In this document: in pieces, positions 1 to 8,367 of the stretch
Layout of the letters: each line of letters opens with the position of its first letter
Numbering within the stretch: position 1 is the stretch's first letter
Assembly: GCF_004364125.1 (NCBI RefSeq)
Contig: NZ_SNZV01000001.1
Coordinates: 310,001 to 374,000, forward strand
From: Sphingobacterium paludis
Lineage (GTDB): Bacteria > Bacteroidota > Bacteroidia > Sphingobacteriales > Sphingobacteriaceae
Direction of reading: 5' to 3'
DNA: 64,000 nt
Program-made: the position numbers and the translations under genes
The notes under the pieces: generated by a model
What the model saw: only the letters and a program-made list of their open reading frames with translations
The model's database searches: none
Told to the model about the DNA's origin: nothing

Positions 1-21
1 GCTTTTTGTCCTGTGCGAAGC

Positions 22-59
22 CGAGTACACTTGTCGCTATCAAGAGGCAAGTTGTACTC
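22..59. terminator. Hairpin downstream of the TetR gene, possible terminator
   Basis: Positions 22-33 (CGAGTACACTTG) and 48-59 (CAAGTTGTACTC) form an imperfect inverted repeat with a 14-nt loop, just beyond the stop codon of the minus-strand TetR gene. There is no long T-run after it on the minus strand, although a GGACAAAAAGC stretch lies beyond. Weak support; it may only be a processing or pausing hairpin. Confidence 0.3.
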
Positions 60-65
60 CAATAT

Positions 66-680
66 TTAATGTTCATATGTTAAAATAGCTTTCAGTATAT
101 ATTTTAAATGTTTTGTAAGCTCAACTTTTAGATAGCGCTCAAAGGTCATCTCTTTAGGAATATCGATAAACTCTTCGATCACCGATTTGTTCATCTTGAA
201 ATTCAAAAAAGTGCCGATCATCGTGGTGTGTAATAACAGAGGATCGTAAAAACGAAACGTGCCCTTTTCCACACCATATTCAATTACTTCCCGCAGACGC
301 TCTATATTGTGTCTGCGCAGCTCCTTGAAAAGAACGGCATAGGAATCTCTTTTCCTGGCATTGGCTTCATTTGTCAAAATCTGATAGAGGTGTAAATCCG
401 AAAACTTCGATTCTACATAGTGCTCCACCATTTTTTCTAAGCGCAGCAATGCATCCGTCTCGGTATTGTATTTTCTTGCGTCAAGTCTGTAAGCCTCTAT
501 ACCGTGTTTGATAATGATTTCCAATAGGTTTTCCTTTGAATCGAAATAATAATTGATCATGGCAACGTTGATTTTTGCACGCTGCGCGATGTCGCGCACA
601 GAGGTGGCATCAAAGCCATTCTGCGCAAATAGCGTTTTCGCTATCGCGATGATTTCGAGCTGTTTTTTACTTAATTCCAT
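66..680 (-). CDS. TetR/AcrR family transcriptional regulator
   Basis: A 204-residue one-component repressor. The N-terminal helix-turn-helix is typical TetR_N: KQLEIIAIAKTLFAQNGFDA, then TSVRDIAQRAKINVAMINYY and FDSKENLLE. The rest is a helical ligand/dimer domain too variable to name a ligand. I start at ATG 680 (MELSKKQ) because an in-frame extension to 731 would translate through the palindromic operators at 707-739. Those sites directly upstream imply autoregulation. No partner gene is visible: the window edge is 65 bases beyond the stop, and the gene at 989-1495 is an unrelated acetyltransferase. TetR genes of this type often control efflux pumps, but the RND pump here is about 14 kb away, so a link is speculative. 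Confidence 0.88.
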   Translation of the reverse strand: MELSKKQLEIIAIAKTLFAQNGFDATSVRDIAQRAKINVAMINYYFDSKENLLEIIIKHGIEAYRLDARKYNTETDALLRLEKMVEHYVESKFSDLHLYQILTNEANARKRDSYAVLFKELRRHNIERLREVIEYGVEKGTFRFYDPLLLHTTMIGTFLNFKMNKSVIEEFIDIPKEMTFERYLKVELTKHLKYILKAILTYEH

Positions 681-706
681 AGGGTTATTGAGAATCTGAG
701 GCAAAA

Positions 707-739
707 TTAAACAATCGTTTAATTTAAACAAGTGTTTAA
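707..739. promoter_or_regulatory. Two tandem palindromic operators upstream of tetR
   Basis: TTAAACAATCGTTTAA (707-722) and TTAAACAAGTGTTTAA (724-739) are two 16-bp sites sharing the arms TTAAAC/GTTTAA, with centres 17 bp apart. The second has 7-bp arms. They lie 27-59 bp upstream of the tetR start codon, where an autorepressor operator is expected. A paired arrangement suggests two cooperatively bound dimers. The pairing with this regulator is inferred from position. Confidence 0.65.
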
Positions 740-988
740 TTTTGGGCTTTTTTGAAGATTGCTTTGGGATGATAATTCAGATCTTGTATGGGGGGTGCAA
801 TCGAGCTATTGGCTGTACGAAGGTTGTTGGTTGTTGCAGCCTGCAGTATAGCTCAAGACAGCATACCATAGCACAAGCGTATCAGCGAAAGATCGCGTTG
901 GAGCAAAGAATGTTAGCAGGCTAGTTGGTCAAGACTTGATTTAAGAAATAAGACAGCTTTTTGCTGGCAGGCGTTGAGACGTCTTTAT

Positions 989-1495
989 TTAATCGCTTTC
1001 GTAGTAGCGCAGTTCTTCGGTTTCGTTTGGTAGCGTGAGGAACTTTCGAAACGTTAAACCTAGCTTTACAATAAGTGTCTGCGAAGCGTAATTATCTTTG
1101 GAAGTAATGGCCGAAATACGCTGAACACCATATTTTTGTTTGATTATGCTTTTCAAATAGGAGGCAGACTCATACGCATAGCCTTTCCCTTGATATGCTT
1201 CAAGAAATGAAAAACCGATATCCATCACATCGAGTCCTTCTCGTTCAAAGATACCCACCGCACCAATTTTTTCTTGGTTTTCTCGCAGCATAACCACATA
1301 GTTTCCAAAACCTAGTTTATCAAATTGTGGGCGAAAACGATTTTGAATATAGTGTGCTACATCTTCTATCGTCCGTAAATTGCGATCGCCTATAAATCGG
1401 ATAAACTTGGGCATATTATACAATTGTAGAAAAAATGCTGCGTCCTCCTGGTCGGCTGGTTTTAAGATCAACCGCTCTGTTTCAAAATGCTCCAT
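989..1495 (-). CDS. GNAT family N-acetyltransferase (RimJ/RimL type)
   Basis: A 168-residue protein that should transfer acetyl from acetyl-CoA to an amino group. The opening FETERLILKPADQEDAAFF is the usual RimJ/RimL-like start. The acetyl-CoA pyrophosphate-binding motif is AYQGKGYAYES (Q-x-x-G-x-G/A), followed by the motif-B region ISAITSKDNYASQTLIVKLG. Length is normal for the family. The substrate cannot be predicted. The gene stands alone; 742-988 between it and tetR holds no convincing gene. Confidence 0.88.
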   Translation of the reverse strand: MEHFETERLILKPADQEDAAFFLQLYNMPKFIRFIGDRNLRTIEDVAHYIQNRFRPQFDKLGFGNYVVMLRENQEKIGAVGIFEREGLDVMDIGFSFLEAYQGKGYAYESASYLKSIIKQKYGVQRISAITSKDNYASQTLIVKLGLTFRKFLTLPNETEELRYYESD

Positions 1496-1709
1496 TTCGT
1501 TACTTGTGCTTGATGTAGTAAAAGTATCATTTTTTGCGTTTTATAACGCCACGAAGTTACGCCTATATGCCACATGGCATTTTGCGCTTGCATATGGCCC
1601 ATCCACCATCGTTAAGCAGCATGGCGTTGCAAGTTTACTGGATAATAACATCATCGAAATGTTTGCGATTTTGTGTATCTTTTGCAGGTAACAATAGAAC
1701 GCACGCCGC

Positions 1710-4145
1710 ATGAAAAATTTTTTATTTCTCCTTTTTATGCAATTGCCTTTTGTGCTGCTGGCGCAAGATACGCTCTTTTTCGACGCTGAGTGGAAAGAAA
1801 CAACGGCTGCTGAACACACCTACTATCGCTTATTGCCCTTAAAGAAAGTAGGCGAATTGCTTTTTATCCAAGATTTTTATAGCGATGGTACGCCGCAGAT
1901 GCAGGGATATGTATTGGCTTCTGACCAGGAAAGTTATGTTGGTGATGCGTATTGGTATGATGGCGATGGACTGGATCAGTCTAGCAAGCAATCGATAAAT
2001 CGAAGTAGCGTCACCGTGCTTCATTATTACTATCCAGATGGCAGCCGGTGGAAAACGTTGCAATACAATGCAAAAGGACATATTCAAAAGGTGCAGGTGT
2101 ATGTAAAAGGCAAAGAGCTTGCTGCCGGCGAAATTTCAACCGATGATCGCTACCAAGGTAACTTCAGTCCAAAAATACCCGATCGATATTACGATCATAC
2201 AACCCCTGTTGCAGATGCTATGGTCGAAACGATAGCGGGGCCACCGGTTGAAGGGTGGACAGCAGGGGCTCTTCGTTCAGAAAAAGTAGCATATACGGAA
2301 ACCATCTACTGGTTAGATGGAAAGATGGCGTCAGAAAAGCAGTTTGCTGCTGATCATACGTTGCTGCATACTTCCCACTGGGATATGGACGGGAAGTTAC
2401 GCAGTAGTTTTAAAGCTGATGAGGCTGGAACCCGATTTTCATACTATATGAAAAATGGATTTGCCGCACAAGTTCGTGTGGAGGAGGATAGACAAGATGA
2501 AACGGGTGAGAAAAAGCTCGTGACGACCTTTTCGCCGGTTGGTAAGCTCGTTAGCAAAGCTCGCTTCGTCGATGGAGTGTTGCAGGAAGTTGTTCAATAC
2601 CAAGATGGCAAGCCGCACGATACGCAAACCTACCGGAATAACGAACCATTTGATGGGTTTTTCATCAAGGATATAGGCATTCGCGCAACCGAATACCAGC
2701 TGCAGGGGGGCAAGCTGGTAGGCGAAGTCATCACAAGAGATCTGGCTTCGGATACTATTTTTGCCCGGGGAATCTACAAAGATGGAAGGCCCTTTGATGG
2801 TTTCTTCTACCTGACGGATGATACCTATCAATTGCTACAATACCGGAATGGGAAGCAGGAGGGCTGGCAGTTAGCTTATGCCGACTACCTCGGCCAAGAG
2901 CTCGCGGCAGCATACGAGATGAAAGCGGGAACACGAGAGGGGGTGACCAAAACCTATCGGCAGGGTGTATTGCTATCTGAAGGTATGTACAAAAATGGGA
3001 AGATTTTCTCGGGCACGATACTGGAAGGTGATGATCAATTGACTTATCAGGACGGAAGCTTGACGCAAAGGGGATACTATGCTACGAACGGGCAAGGGAA
3101 AGCCATGAAAACCGAGTATTTTGAAGATAATCAACTTGCGAAGGTCGTGTATAACGATTTTACGATAGCGGAAGATCCCCAAACAACATACGCGGGTGTG
3201 TATCGGAAAGGAATTCCTTACGATGGCTATTTCAAACTGGACACCCTAGTTGACAATATTGCTTTAATCAGCTATTTTGAAAAGGGAATGTTACGGCGTA
3301 AATATGGGCTTGATTTTCTCGATCAGCTAGATCGTTACCAACACTACACCTATAACCAAAAGACCACCTACGAAAATGGCCGGGTGCTGGACGGCCCAGT
3401 TTACAGCATGATTGGTCGTGAGCGACTACTCAGCAGCTACTATAAAAACGGAAAAATGCATGCCTTCGATCTCAATCTTTTTGCCATGCATTATTTTAAC
3501 CGGCTTACCATTAAACTTAGCGAGAATGAACTGCTTTTGACAGAGCTAGCAGTGCCGCTTCAAATCAAAGCTTATGTAAAAAGCGGAAACATTGTCGCTG
3601 ATCTGCTATATGACGGTAAAGTTGTGACAAGCAGTGTGCCTTCGGCGGCGGTTGCGGAAAGTCAGGCAAACTCGCTGACACGCTACTATGTAGAAGGTGG
3701 GGAGTTGAAAACCGCCATCACTGCTTTGGAGAATGACGAACAGCAGCATGCTCTCGACGATACCGAAGGCCTAAATAATGCCCTGCTACGGGAACTATTT
3801 TATGTATTCAATGTGCAGAAATTTAGCGATTTGCAACAGGTCTTTACTCAGTTGTACGAAAACGTTCAACAAGATGATCTTCATGCTATTTTTGAAATAG
3901 ATAGAAGTGCAGTATTTCCTGTCAGTGCAGAAAAGGCGTTGACCTATTTGCATTACAATGAACAGGGTGAAGCGTTTGAGGGTATCCGATTGACCGTTCA
4001 ACAAGATAAAAAAATCTTGGCGGAGGCAATAAAGAATGGTGTGGTCATGGAATCGAAAAAGTTTGATTCGTTGGAACATCTTCTTGAAAGCGATCAAAAG
4101 GAATTACGGGATCTGGAATTCCGAACGTTTGACGGCATACAGTAA
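1710..4145 (+). CDS. Secreted YwqK/MORN-like repeat protein
   Basis: An 811-residue protein with a clean signal peptide (MKNFLFLLFMQLPFVLLAQ). The body contains degenerate repeats of the YwqK antitoxin/MORN_2 type, of the form Y-x-x-G-x-x-[FY]-[DS]-G: NNEPFDGFF near residue 310, YKDGRPFDGFF near 355, YKNGKIFSG near 427, YRKGIPYDGYF near 497 and YENGRVLDG near 553. Other copies (YPDGSRWKTLQY, YWLDGKMASEKQF) occur earlier. The last 200 residues lack repeats and are unrecognised. Such beta-hairpin repeats usually act as structural or binding modules. It has no operon partner, and the name YwqK antitoxin would be misleading here because no toxin is adjacent. Envelope or secreted location is inferred from the signal peptide. 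Confidence 0.75.
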   Translation: MKNFLFLLFMQLPFVLLAQDTLFFDAEWKETTAAEHTYYRLLPLKKVGELLFIQDFYSDGTPQMQGYVLASDQESYVGDAYWYDGDGLDQSSKQSINRSSVTVLHYYYPDGSRWKTLQYNAKGHIQKVQVYVKGKELAAGEISTDDRYQGNFSPKIPDRYYDHTTPVADAMVETIAGPPVEGWTAGALRSEKVAYTETIYWLDGKMASEKQFAADHTLLHTSHWDMDGKLRSSFKADEAGTRFSYYMKNGFAAQVRVEEDRQDETGEKKLVTTFSPVGKLVSKARFVDGVLQEVVQYQDGKPHDTQTYRNNEPFDGFFIKDIGIRATEYQLQGGKLVGEVITRDLASDTIFARGIYKDGRPFDGFFYLTDDTYQLLQYRNGKQEGWQLAYADYLGQELAAAYEMKAGTREGVTKTYRQGVLLSEGMYKNGKIFSGTILEGDDQLTYQDGSLTQRGYYATNGQGKAMKTEYFEDNQLAKVVYNDFTIAEDPQTTYAGVYRKGIPYDGYFKLDTLVDNIALISYFEKGMLRRKYGLDFLDQLDRYQHYTYNQKTTYENGRVLDGPVYSMIGRERLLSSYYKNGKMHAFDLNLFAMHYFNRLTIKLSENELLLTELAVPLQIKAYVKSGNIVADLLYDGKVVTSSVPSAAVAESQANSLTRYYVEGGELKTAITALENDEQQHALDDTEGLNNALLRELFYVFNVQKFSDLQQVFTQLYENVQQDDLHAIFEIDRSAVFPVSAEKALTYLHYNEQGEAFEGIRLTVQQDKKILAEAIKNGVVMESKKFDSLEHLLESDQKELRDLEFRTFDGIQ

Positions 4146-4221
4146 CCTCACATAGCGCGGGTTTAGCGCGCGGCCTGTGTGGCTATCTATCTACATGTTT
4201 TGAATTCTGTGTTCATTTTCA

Positions 4222-4251
4222 TTTGAAAATTAACGCGCTTTCCTATTTTTG
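4222..4251 (+). promoter_or_regulatory. Bacteroidota housekeeping promoter of the candidate sRNA
   Basis: TTTG at 4222-4225, an 18-nt spacer, then TATTTTTG at 4244-4251, an exact match to TAnnTTTG. Transcription would start near 4257. No ORF follows before the terminator at 4399-4434. Confidence 0.65.
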
Positions 4252-4256
4252 TGTAT

Positions 4257-4434
4257 GCCCACAAGGGAATGCGTAGTGGCAGGCAGTAGTATGAACTTCT
4301 TCAACTACAACAGGTGTGTGTGTTCATCCGGTATTGACTTGTATCGACAGTATCATAAAGAGTTTTATTTTGGTTGATTGGCCTCGGGGACAGGCCGGAC
4401 GGCTCTAGTCTTTAAGACAGAGCCGTTTTTTTTT
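4257..4434 (+). ncRNA. Candidate small RNA of about 178 nt, family not recognised
   Basis: A consensus promoter (4222-4251) and a very strong intrinsic terminator (4399-4434) bracket about 178 nt with no coding potential, in the 545-bp gap between the YwqK-like gene and the convergent GH16 gene. Inside is a hairpin GGCCT(4380-4384)/AGGCC(4392-4396) with loop CGGGGAC, and TGCC-AC/GTGGCA can pair near the 5' end. The length resembles 6S RNA, but I do not see a clear single long bulged rod and do not assign a family. The rest of the gap (4435-4689) shows nothing recognisable. Confidence 0.5.
4399..4434 (+). terminator. Rho-independent terminator
   Basis: ACGGCTCT (4399-4406) pairs with AGAGCCGT (4419-4426), and the inner GTCTT/AAGAC extends the stem with one bulged A at 4407. 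A run of T follows to 4434. The T-run on the plus strand shows that it ends rightward transcription. Confidence 0.85.
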
Positions 4435-4689
4435 GCCTCTCCGTTCTCGCATGACACGGCGGAGATAACGACCATGGCCATAAAATTTGCGTACAATAAA
4501 CCTCGTTTTGCCATATCCAAGTTTTAGTTGTCGAAACTGAATCTACAAAAAGAAAAAGACAGAACCATAGACACACTGATGATTTGGATGTCGATACTGA
4601 TTTCTGCCGAAAGTAAATCTCCCAGCAAGCTAAAGACAAACCGGGAGAATTTAACAATGAAAAAGGGTATGTTAACACAGGGATTTTAC

Positions 4690-6771
4690 TTATTCGATTC
4701 CCTTTGCTAAGGGATAGACCCGAACATAATCCACTTCGAATACGGCGGGAAGTATATCATCGTCAACACCTTTGGCACCGCCCCAGTTTCCGCCGATGGC
4801 CAAATTGATGAGCCAATGAAATTTTTGATCAAACGGCCAAGCCTCGAATCCTGTTTTCTCATTTGCGAAGTGGAAGATCTCCACGTTATCCACAAAGCCT
4901 GTAATATAGTCTGGCGTCCAGTCGACTCGGTACACATGAAAGTCGTCTGCCGTTGCGGATAATTTTGTCTTCGCTGTTTTTTGCGTATTGATGGAATGGT
5001 GATAGGCTTTGGAATGGGTCGAGATATGAACTACGTCTTGGTCATAACCCACGTGTTCCAAAATATCGATCTCACCGGAATTTGGCCAGCCGCCATATTT
5101 CCATTCCGAAGGGAGCATCCACACGGCAGGCCATGTTCCGCGACCCTGAGGCACTCTTGCACGTGTTTCAAAACGGCCATAACGGAAGTCGCCTTTACCT
5201 TTGCTCACCAATCGCGTAGAGGTATAGGGCATGTCTTTATTGCCCCCCTTACGCGCCGTTATTTTCAATAGACCATCGCTCACCTCCACATTTTCTTTGT
5301 TTGCTTTGGTGTAATACTGCCATTCATTGTTTCCCCAACCGTTGTATGGCGAACCCACATCATATGACCATTTACTGGTGTCGGGCAAGCCATCCCGGTC
5401 AAATTCGTCAGCCCATGTTGGCGTGGTTGAGAAGGCATACAAGCTATCGCGACTTGATGTTGAAGCCGTATTTTGCTGCGCAGGCTGGCCTACATAAAAC
5501 GGAATATTAGCTGTAGCTACCTTGTTTTTGCCATCAGTTACATACACGAAAATGCGATAGGCGCCCGCTTTTTCCGGAGTCGTCAATACTGCGCTGTCGA
5601 CCCCTTGAGGTTTCACGAGCCCCGCGATCGGCTGGGGTCTGCTTTCCCGATCGCCACCCTCTTTCAGGTCGGTGCTCTCAGGCAATAGTTCCCATCGAGT
5701 CGTCAATTTATCGTGGTTTGGGTCGTGGACCATTACGTTCAGCGGATAGGATCTTTTTGCGTCTACATAGATCATATCTTGAGCCTGGCGACCGTCCAAC
5801 TGAAAAATTTTAATATGGGGGGCTCTATTCTTTGGATATTTGCCGGTCCATAAATATTCCATCACATCAACCACTTCATTCTCTTCGCCAGCTTCGGTAA
5901 ACACCCCATACCAAGTTGGCGTGCGTTCTTGTTTTTGACCCCATAGAAATACATACGAGCCAACACACTGCTTGTCTTTGGCAATAGACGCTTCATAGCG
6001 ACTTCGATATACAGCTGCTTTCTCGCTGCTGCTCTCTTCAATAGATGCTTTCCACGGTGTTTGTAGTCCTTCCCAATGTCCGGTAGGGCCCCATTCGGTG
6101 ACCATATAGGGTTTTTCCCAACCTACGGTTTTAATCTGTGCAGGTACGGCAGCGAGGCCACCGTAAACTTGTACGGAAAGGAGATCTAGGGCGGGGCACT
6201 TGGCTTTGATGAGGTCGATTTCCTTTTGATTGATTCCAGCAAGCATGGTGGTCACCAAATGGTTCGGGTCGACTTCATGAATCATTTGGGCTACCTCATT
6301 AACAGCATCCCAAACTTTGGGATTGCTGTAATGGAGGTTCAACTCATTGCCGATGCCCCAGGCAAGTAGTGCTGGGTGGTCTTTAAACTGCAAGATTTCC
6401 TGTCGGACGCGTTCGAGTTGGGCCTGTACAGCCTTTGGATCACTGTAATCAAATCCGTGACGTTCCACACCCATGCGGATGCCCATCGTCACGGTTAAAC
6501 CCAACTGCTGCGCTTGATCAAGTATTTCTTTCGCACCATCGGTGCTCCAGGTGCGGATGGAATTTCCTCCTTTTTGCTTCAGGCGATCAATGTAGCTGGT
6601 GCCACCAGCGCCCTTGATAAAATAGGGCTTGCCCCCGCGTTTTATCGTGTAGCCTACGTTTGTTTTTTTGATCTCGACCTTAACAGGTTTTTTTTGCTGT
6701 GCCCAGGTTGGATAGGCAAGAAGCGATAGGCAAAACGCTGCTAAAAAGATCAATTTTGGTTTCATCATCAT
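4690..6771 (-). CDS. Secreted TIM-barrel glycoside hydrolase fused to GH16 beta-glucanase
   Basis: A 693-residue exported enzyme with two catalytic modules. After the signal peptide (FLAAFCLSLLAYPTWAQ), residues of about 25-310 form a clan-A TIM barrel of the GH2-C/GH5-like kind, with acid/base motif GIGNELN near 141 and nucleophile motif VTEWGP near 222. An Ig-like linker domain spans about 330-450. The C-terminal 240 residues are a GH16 laminarinase-type domain starting WADEFD, with the catalytic signature GEIDILEHVG near 565. GH16 of this type hydrolyses beta-1,3(-1,4)-glucans. I start at ATG 6771 (or 6768/6765) because a longer frame would overlap susD and hide the signal peptide. It lies 19 bp after susD and is last in the susC-susD operon, so it likely acts on the polysaccharide that pair imports. 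Confidence 0.88.
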   Translation of the reverse strand: MMMKPKLIFLAAFCLSLLAYPTWAQQKKPVKVEIKKTNVGYTIKRGGKPYFIKGAGGTSYIDRLKQKGGNSIRTWSTDGAKEILDQAQQLGLTVTMGIRMGVERHGFDYSDPKAVQAQLERVRQEILQFKDHPALLAWGIGNELNLHYSNPKVWDAVNEVAQMIHEVDPNHLVTTMLAGINQKEIDLIKAKCPALDLLSVQVYGGLAAVPAQIKTVGWEKPYMVTEWGPTGHWEGLQTPWKASIEESSSEKAAVYRSRYEASIAKDKQCVGSYVFLWGQKQERTPTWYGVFTEAGEENEVVDVMEYLWTGKYPKNRAPHIKIFQLDGRQAQDMIYVDAKRSYPLNVMVHDPNHDKLTTRWELLPESTDLKEGGDRESRPQPIAGLVKPQGVDSAVLTTPEKAGAYRIFVYVTDGKNKVATANIPFYVGQPAQQNTASTSSRDSLYAFSTTPTWADEFDRDGLPDTSKWSYDVGSPYNGWGNNEWQYYTKANKENVEVSDGLLKITARKGGNKDMPYTSTRLVSKGKGDFRYGRFETRARVPQGRGTWPAVWMLPSEWKYGGWPNSGEIDILEHVGYDQDVVHISTHSKAYHHSINTQKTAKTKLSATADDFHVYRVDWTPDYITGFVDNVEIFHFANEKTGFEAWPFDQKFHWLINLAIGGNWGGAKGVDDDILPAVFEVDYVRVYPLAKGIE

Positions 6772-6790
6772 GTATGTGTTTCGGTAAGCA

Positions 6791-8341
6791 CTATCTAAAG
6801 TTTGTATTCGCGTCGATCTGGGTTTGTGGTATGGGAATATACTCGCTCTGGCCCGGCACAAAGCGCGCTCCGAATACTTGCTGGGCTCTTCCCGTGCGCA
6901 CCAGGTCGTTGAAACGCTCGCCCCACCACTCGCAGGCAAACTCTGCGCGACGCTCGTCAAGAATCTGGTCGAGCGTTACGCCCTGGATGGGCGCCATCGC
7001 TACGCGTTGACGAACGATATTAAAGGGTTCGTCGCCATTTTGTCCTTTTCGAACTTTGGCTTCAGCGTTCAGTAGTAAAGCATCCGCATAACGTAAGATA
7101 CGTACATTGTTGTTAGCACCGTATTCTAGGCGGCCTTCCGTCATTTGGTTGACCGGTAGATAGGTTTTGCCATTGAAGTGTTTGATGCCAAATGTATTTC
7201 CATACACCCGATCTCCACTGGGGGTTTCTTTGAACGTAGCGGGGTTGCCGTCTATGCCGCAGTCTAAGATGGTTGTGCCAAGCCGAACTGCGTCATTGCG
7301 GTTGCTTAAGAAATCGATAATATTTTGCGAGGGAGGGATCCATCCGGCGCCAGAAATAGCACTACCCCGTTGGTCGCCCGATGGGCCCTGCCACCTGAAA
7401 AACGTTCCCCAGTCGACGCCTGGACGAACGATGTCGCCCACGGGAAGGCCAAAATCAGAATACTGTAGCTCAAAAAGAGATTCATTGCTTAGCTTTCCAG
7501 GAAGCTTGAAAAGCTGGTAGAAGTCAGCAAAGAGCGAAAACTTATTGCTTGCTATAATTTGGTTGGTCGCTTCCAATACTTGATCCCAATAGGGACTGCC
7601 ATTGTCGTTACCTGCCAGATCAGCTGCGGCTTTTGCTTTTAACAGCAAAGCCGAATAGCGCGTTACAGCGCCCACATGCTTGGATTGGTTCGGGCGTGCA
7701 TCTTCCAGATCCTGAATACAAATGTCCATCTCTGCTATGATAAATTGACGCACCTCGGCGACCGTACTTTTACCGATGGTTGTAAGTCGTGCAATATCGC
7801 CACTGTCCGAAAGGATAGGAACGTCGCCAAAAAGGCGAGATGCCATCAGATGGGCGTAGGCGCGAAGAAAACGTACCTCCGCTTGGTATTGGCGATTAAG
7901 AGCGATATCTGCTGCATTTGTTGTCGGGATGTTTGCCGCAAATAGCTCAAGCTCCATTAAGGCATTGTTTGCCGCGATAGCCAAGCTGTAATAGCTTATC
8001 CAAGACTGGTTTAATCCCCAATACGATTGTATGGTAACATCGCGCTGGAAATTTTTAATTGCCATCAGTTCGGGGTTGTCATTCGGATTTGGCGCTGCCT
8101 GTTGATAATCATCATCGCGCATGCAACGAATAGAAAGATCTATCCAATGTACTAAATTATCATCAGAGGCAGCCCGGTATACGCCAGATACCGGTGCATA
8201 CATCATCGCGGTATTGCTGTAATCAATCTCTTCGGAACGTTGTTGATTCTCTAAAGGTTTATCTAAGAATTTTTCGCAGCTGCTCAGCAACAGTATGCTG
8301 CTTACGAAACCTATCAACAGAATGTGGTTATATTTTTTCAT
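6791..8341 (-). CDS. SusD/RagB family surface glycan-binding lipoprotein (PUL 1)
   Basis: A 516-residue surface lipoprotein. The signal peptide ends in a lipobox (SILLLSSCEKF), so Cys is lipidated and the protein sits on the outer membrane over its SusC partner. The family pattern is visible: N-terminal EKFLDKPLENQQ, the helical TPR-like AEVRFLRAYAHLMASRLFGD, and the C-terminal ILDERRAEFACEWWGERFNDLVRTGR that marks RagB/SusD. Spacing to susC upstream is 26 bp, so the two are co-transcribed. The fused GH16 in the operon suggests a beta-glucan ligand. Confidence 0.95.
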   Translation of the reverse strand: MKKYNHILLIGFVSSILLLSSCEKFLDKPLENQQRSEEIDYSNTAMMYAPVSGVYRAASDDNLVHWIDLSIRCMRDDDYQQAAPNPNDNPELMAIKNFQRDVTIQSYWGLNQSWISYYSLAIAANNALMELELFAANIPTTNAADIALNRQYQAEVRFLRAYAHLMASRLFGDVPILSDSGDIARLTTIGKSTVAEVRQFIIAEMDICIQDLEDARPNQSKHVGAVTRYSALLLKAKAAADLAGNDNGSPYWDQVLEATNQIIASNKFSLFADFYQLFKLPGKLSNESLFELQYSDFGLPVGDIVRPGVDWGTFFRWQGPSGDQRGSAISGAGWIPPSQNIIDFLSNRNDAVRLGTTILDCGIDGNPATFKETPSGDRVYGNTFGIKHFNGKTYLPVNQMTEGRLEYGANNNVRILRYADALLLNAEAKVRKGQNGDEPFNIVRQRVAMAPIQGVTLDQILDERRAEFACEWWGERFNDLVRTGRAQQVFGARFVPGQSEYIPIPQTQIDANTNFR

Positions 8342-8367
8342 CGTTATCTTGCTAAAGAAAATATGTT

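Noticed and set aside
742-924. 60-codon plus-strand ORF beside tetR
   Set aside because: Cys-rich random composition, no promoter or start context, and it begins within the operator region.
4412-4678. 88-codon minus-strand ORF
   Set aside because: It runs through the strong terminator of the candidate small RNA and has random composition.
6772-6960. N-terminal extension of the GH16 fusion protein into susD
   Set aside because: The extension is the out-of-frame 3' end of susD; the signal peptide begins at 6771.
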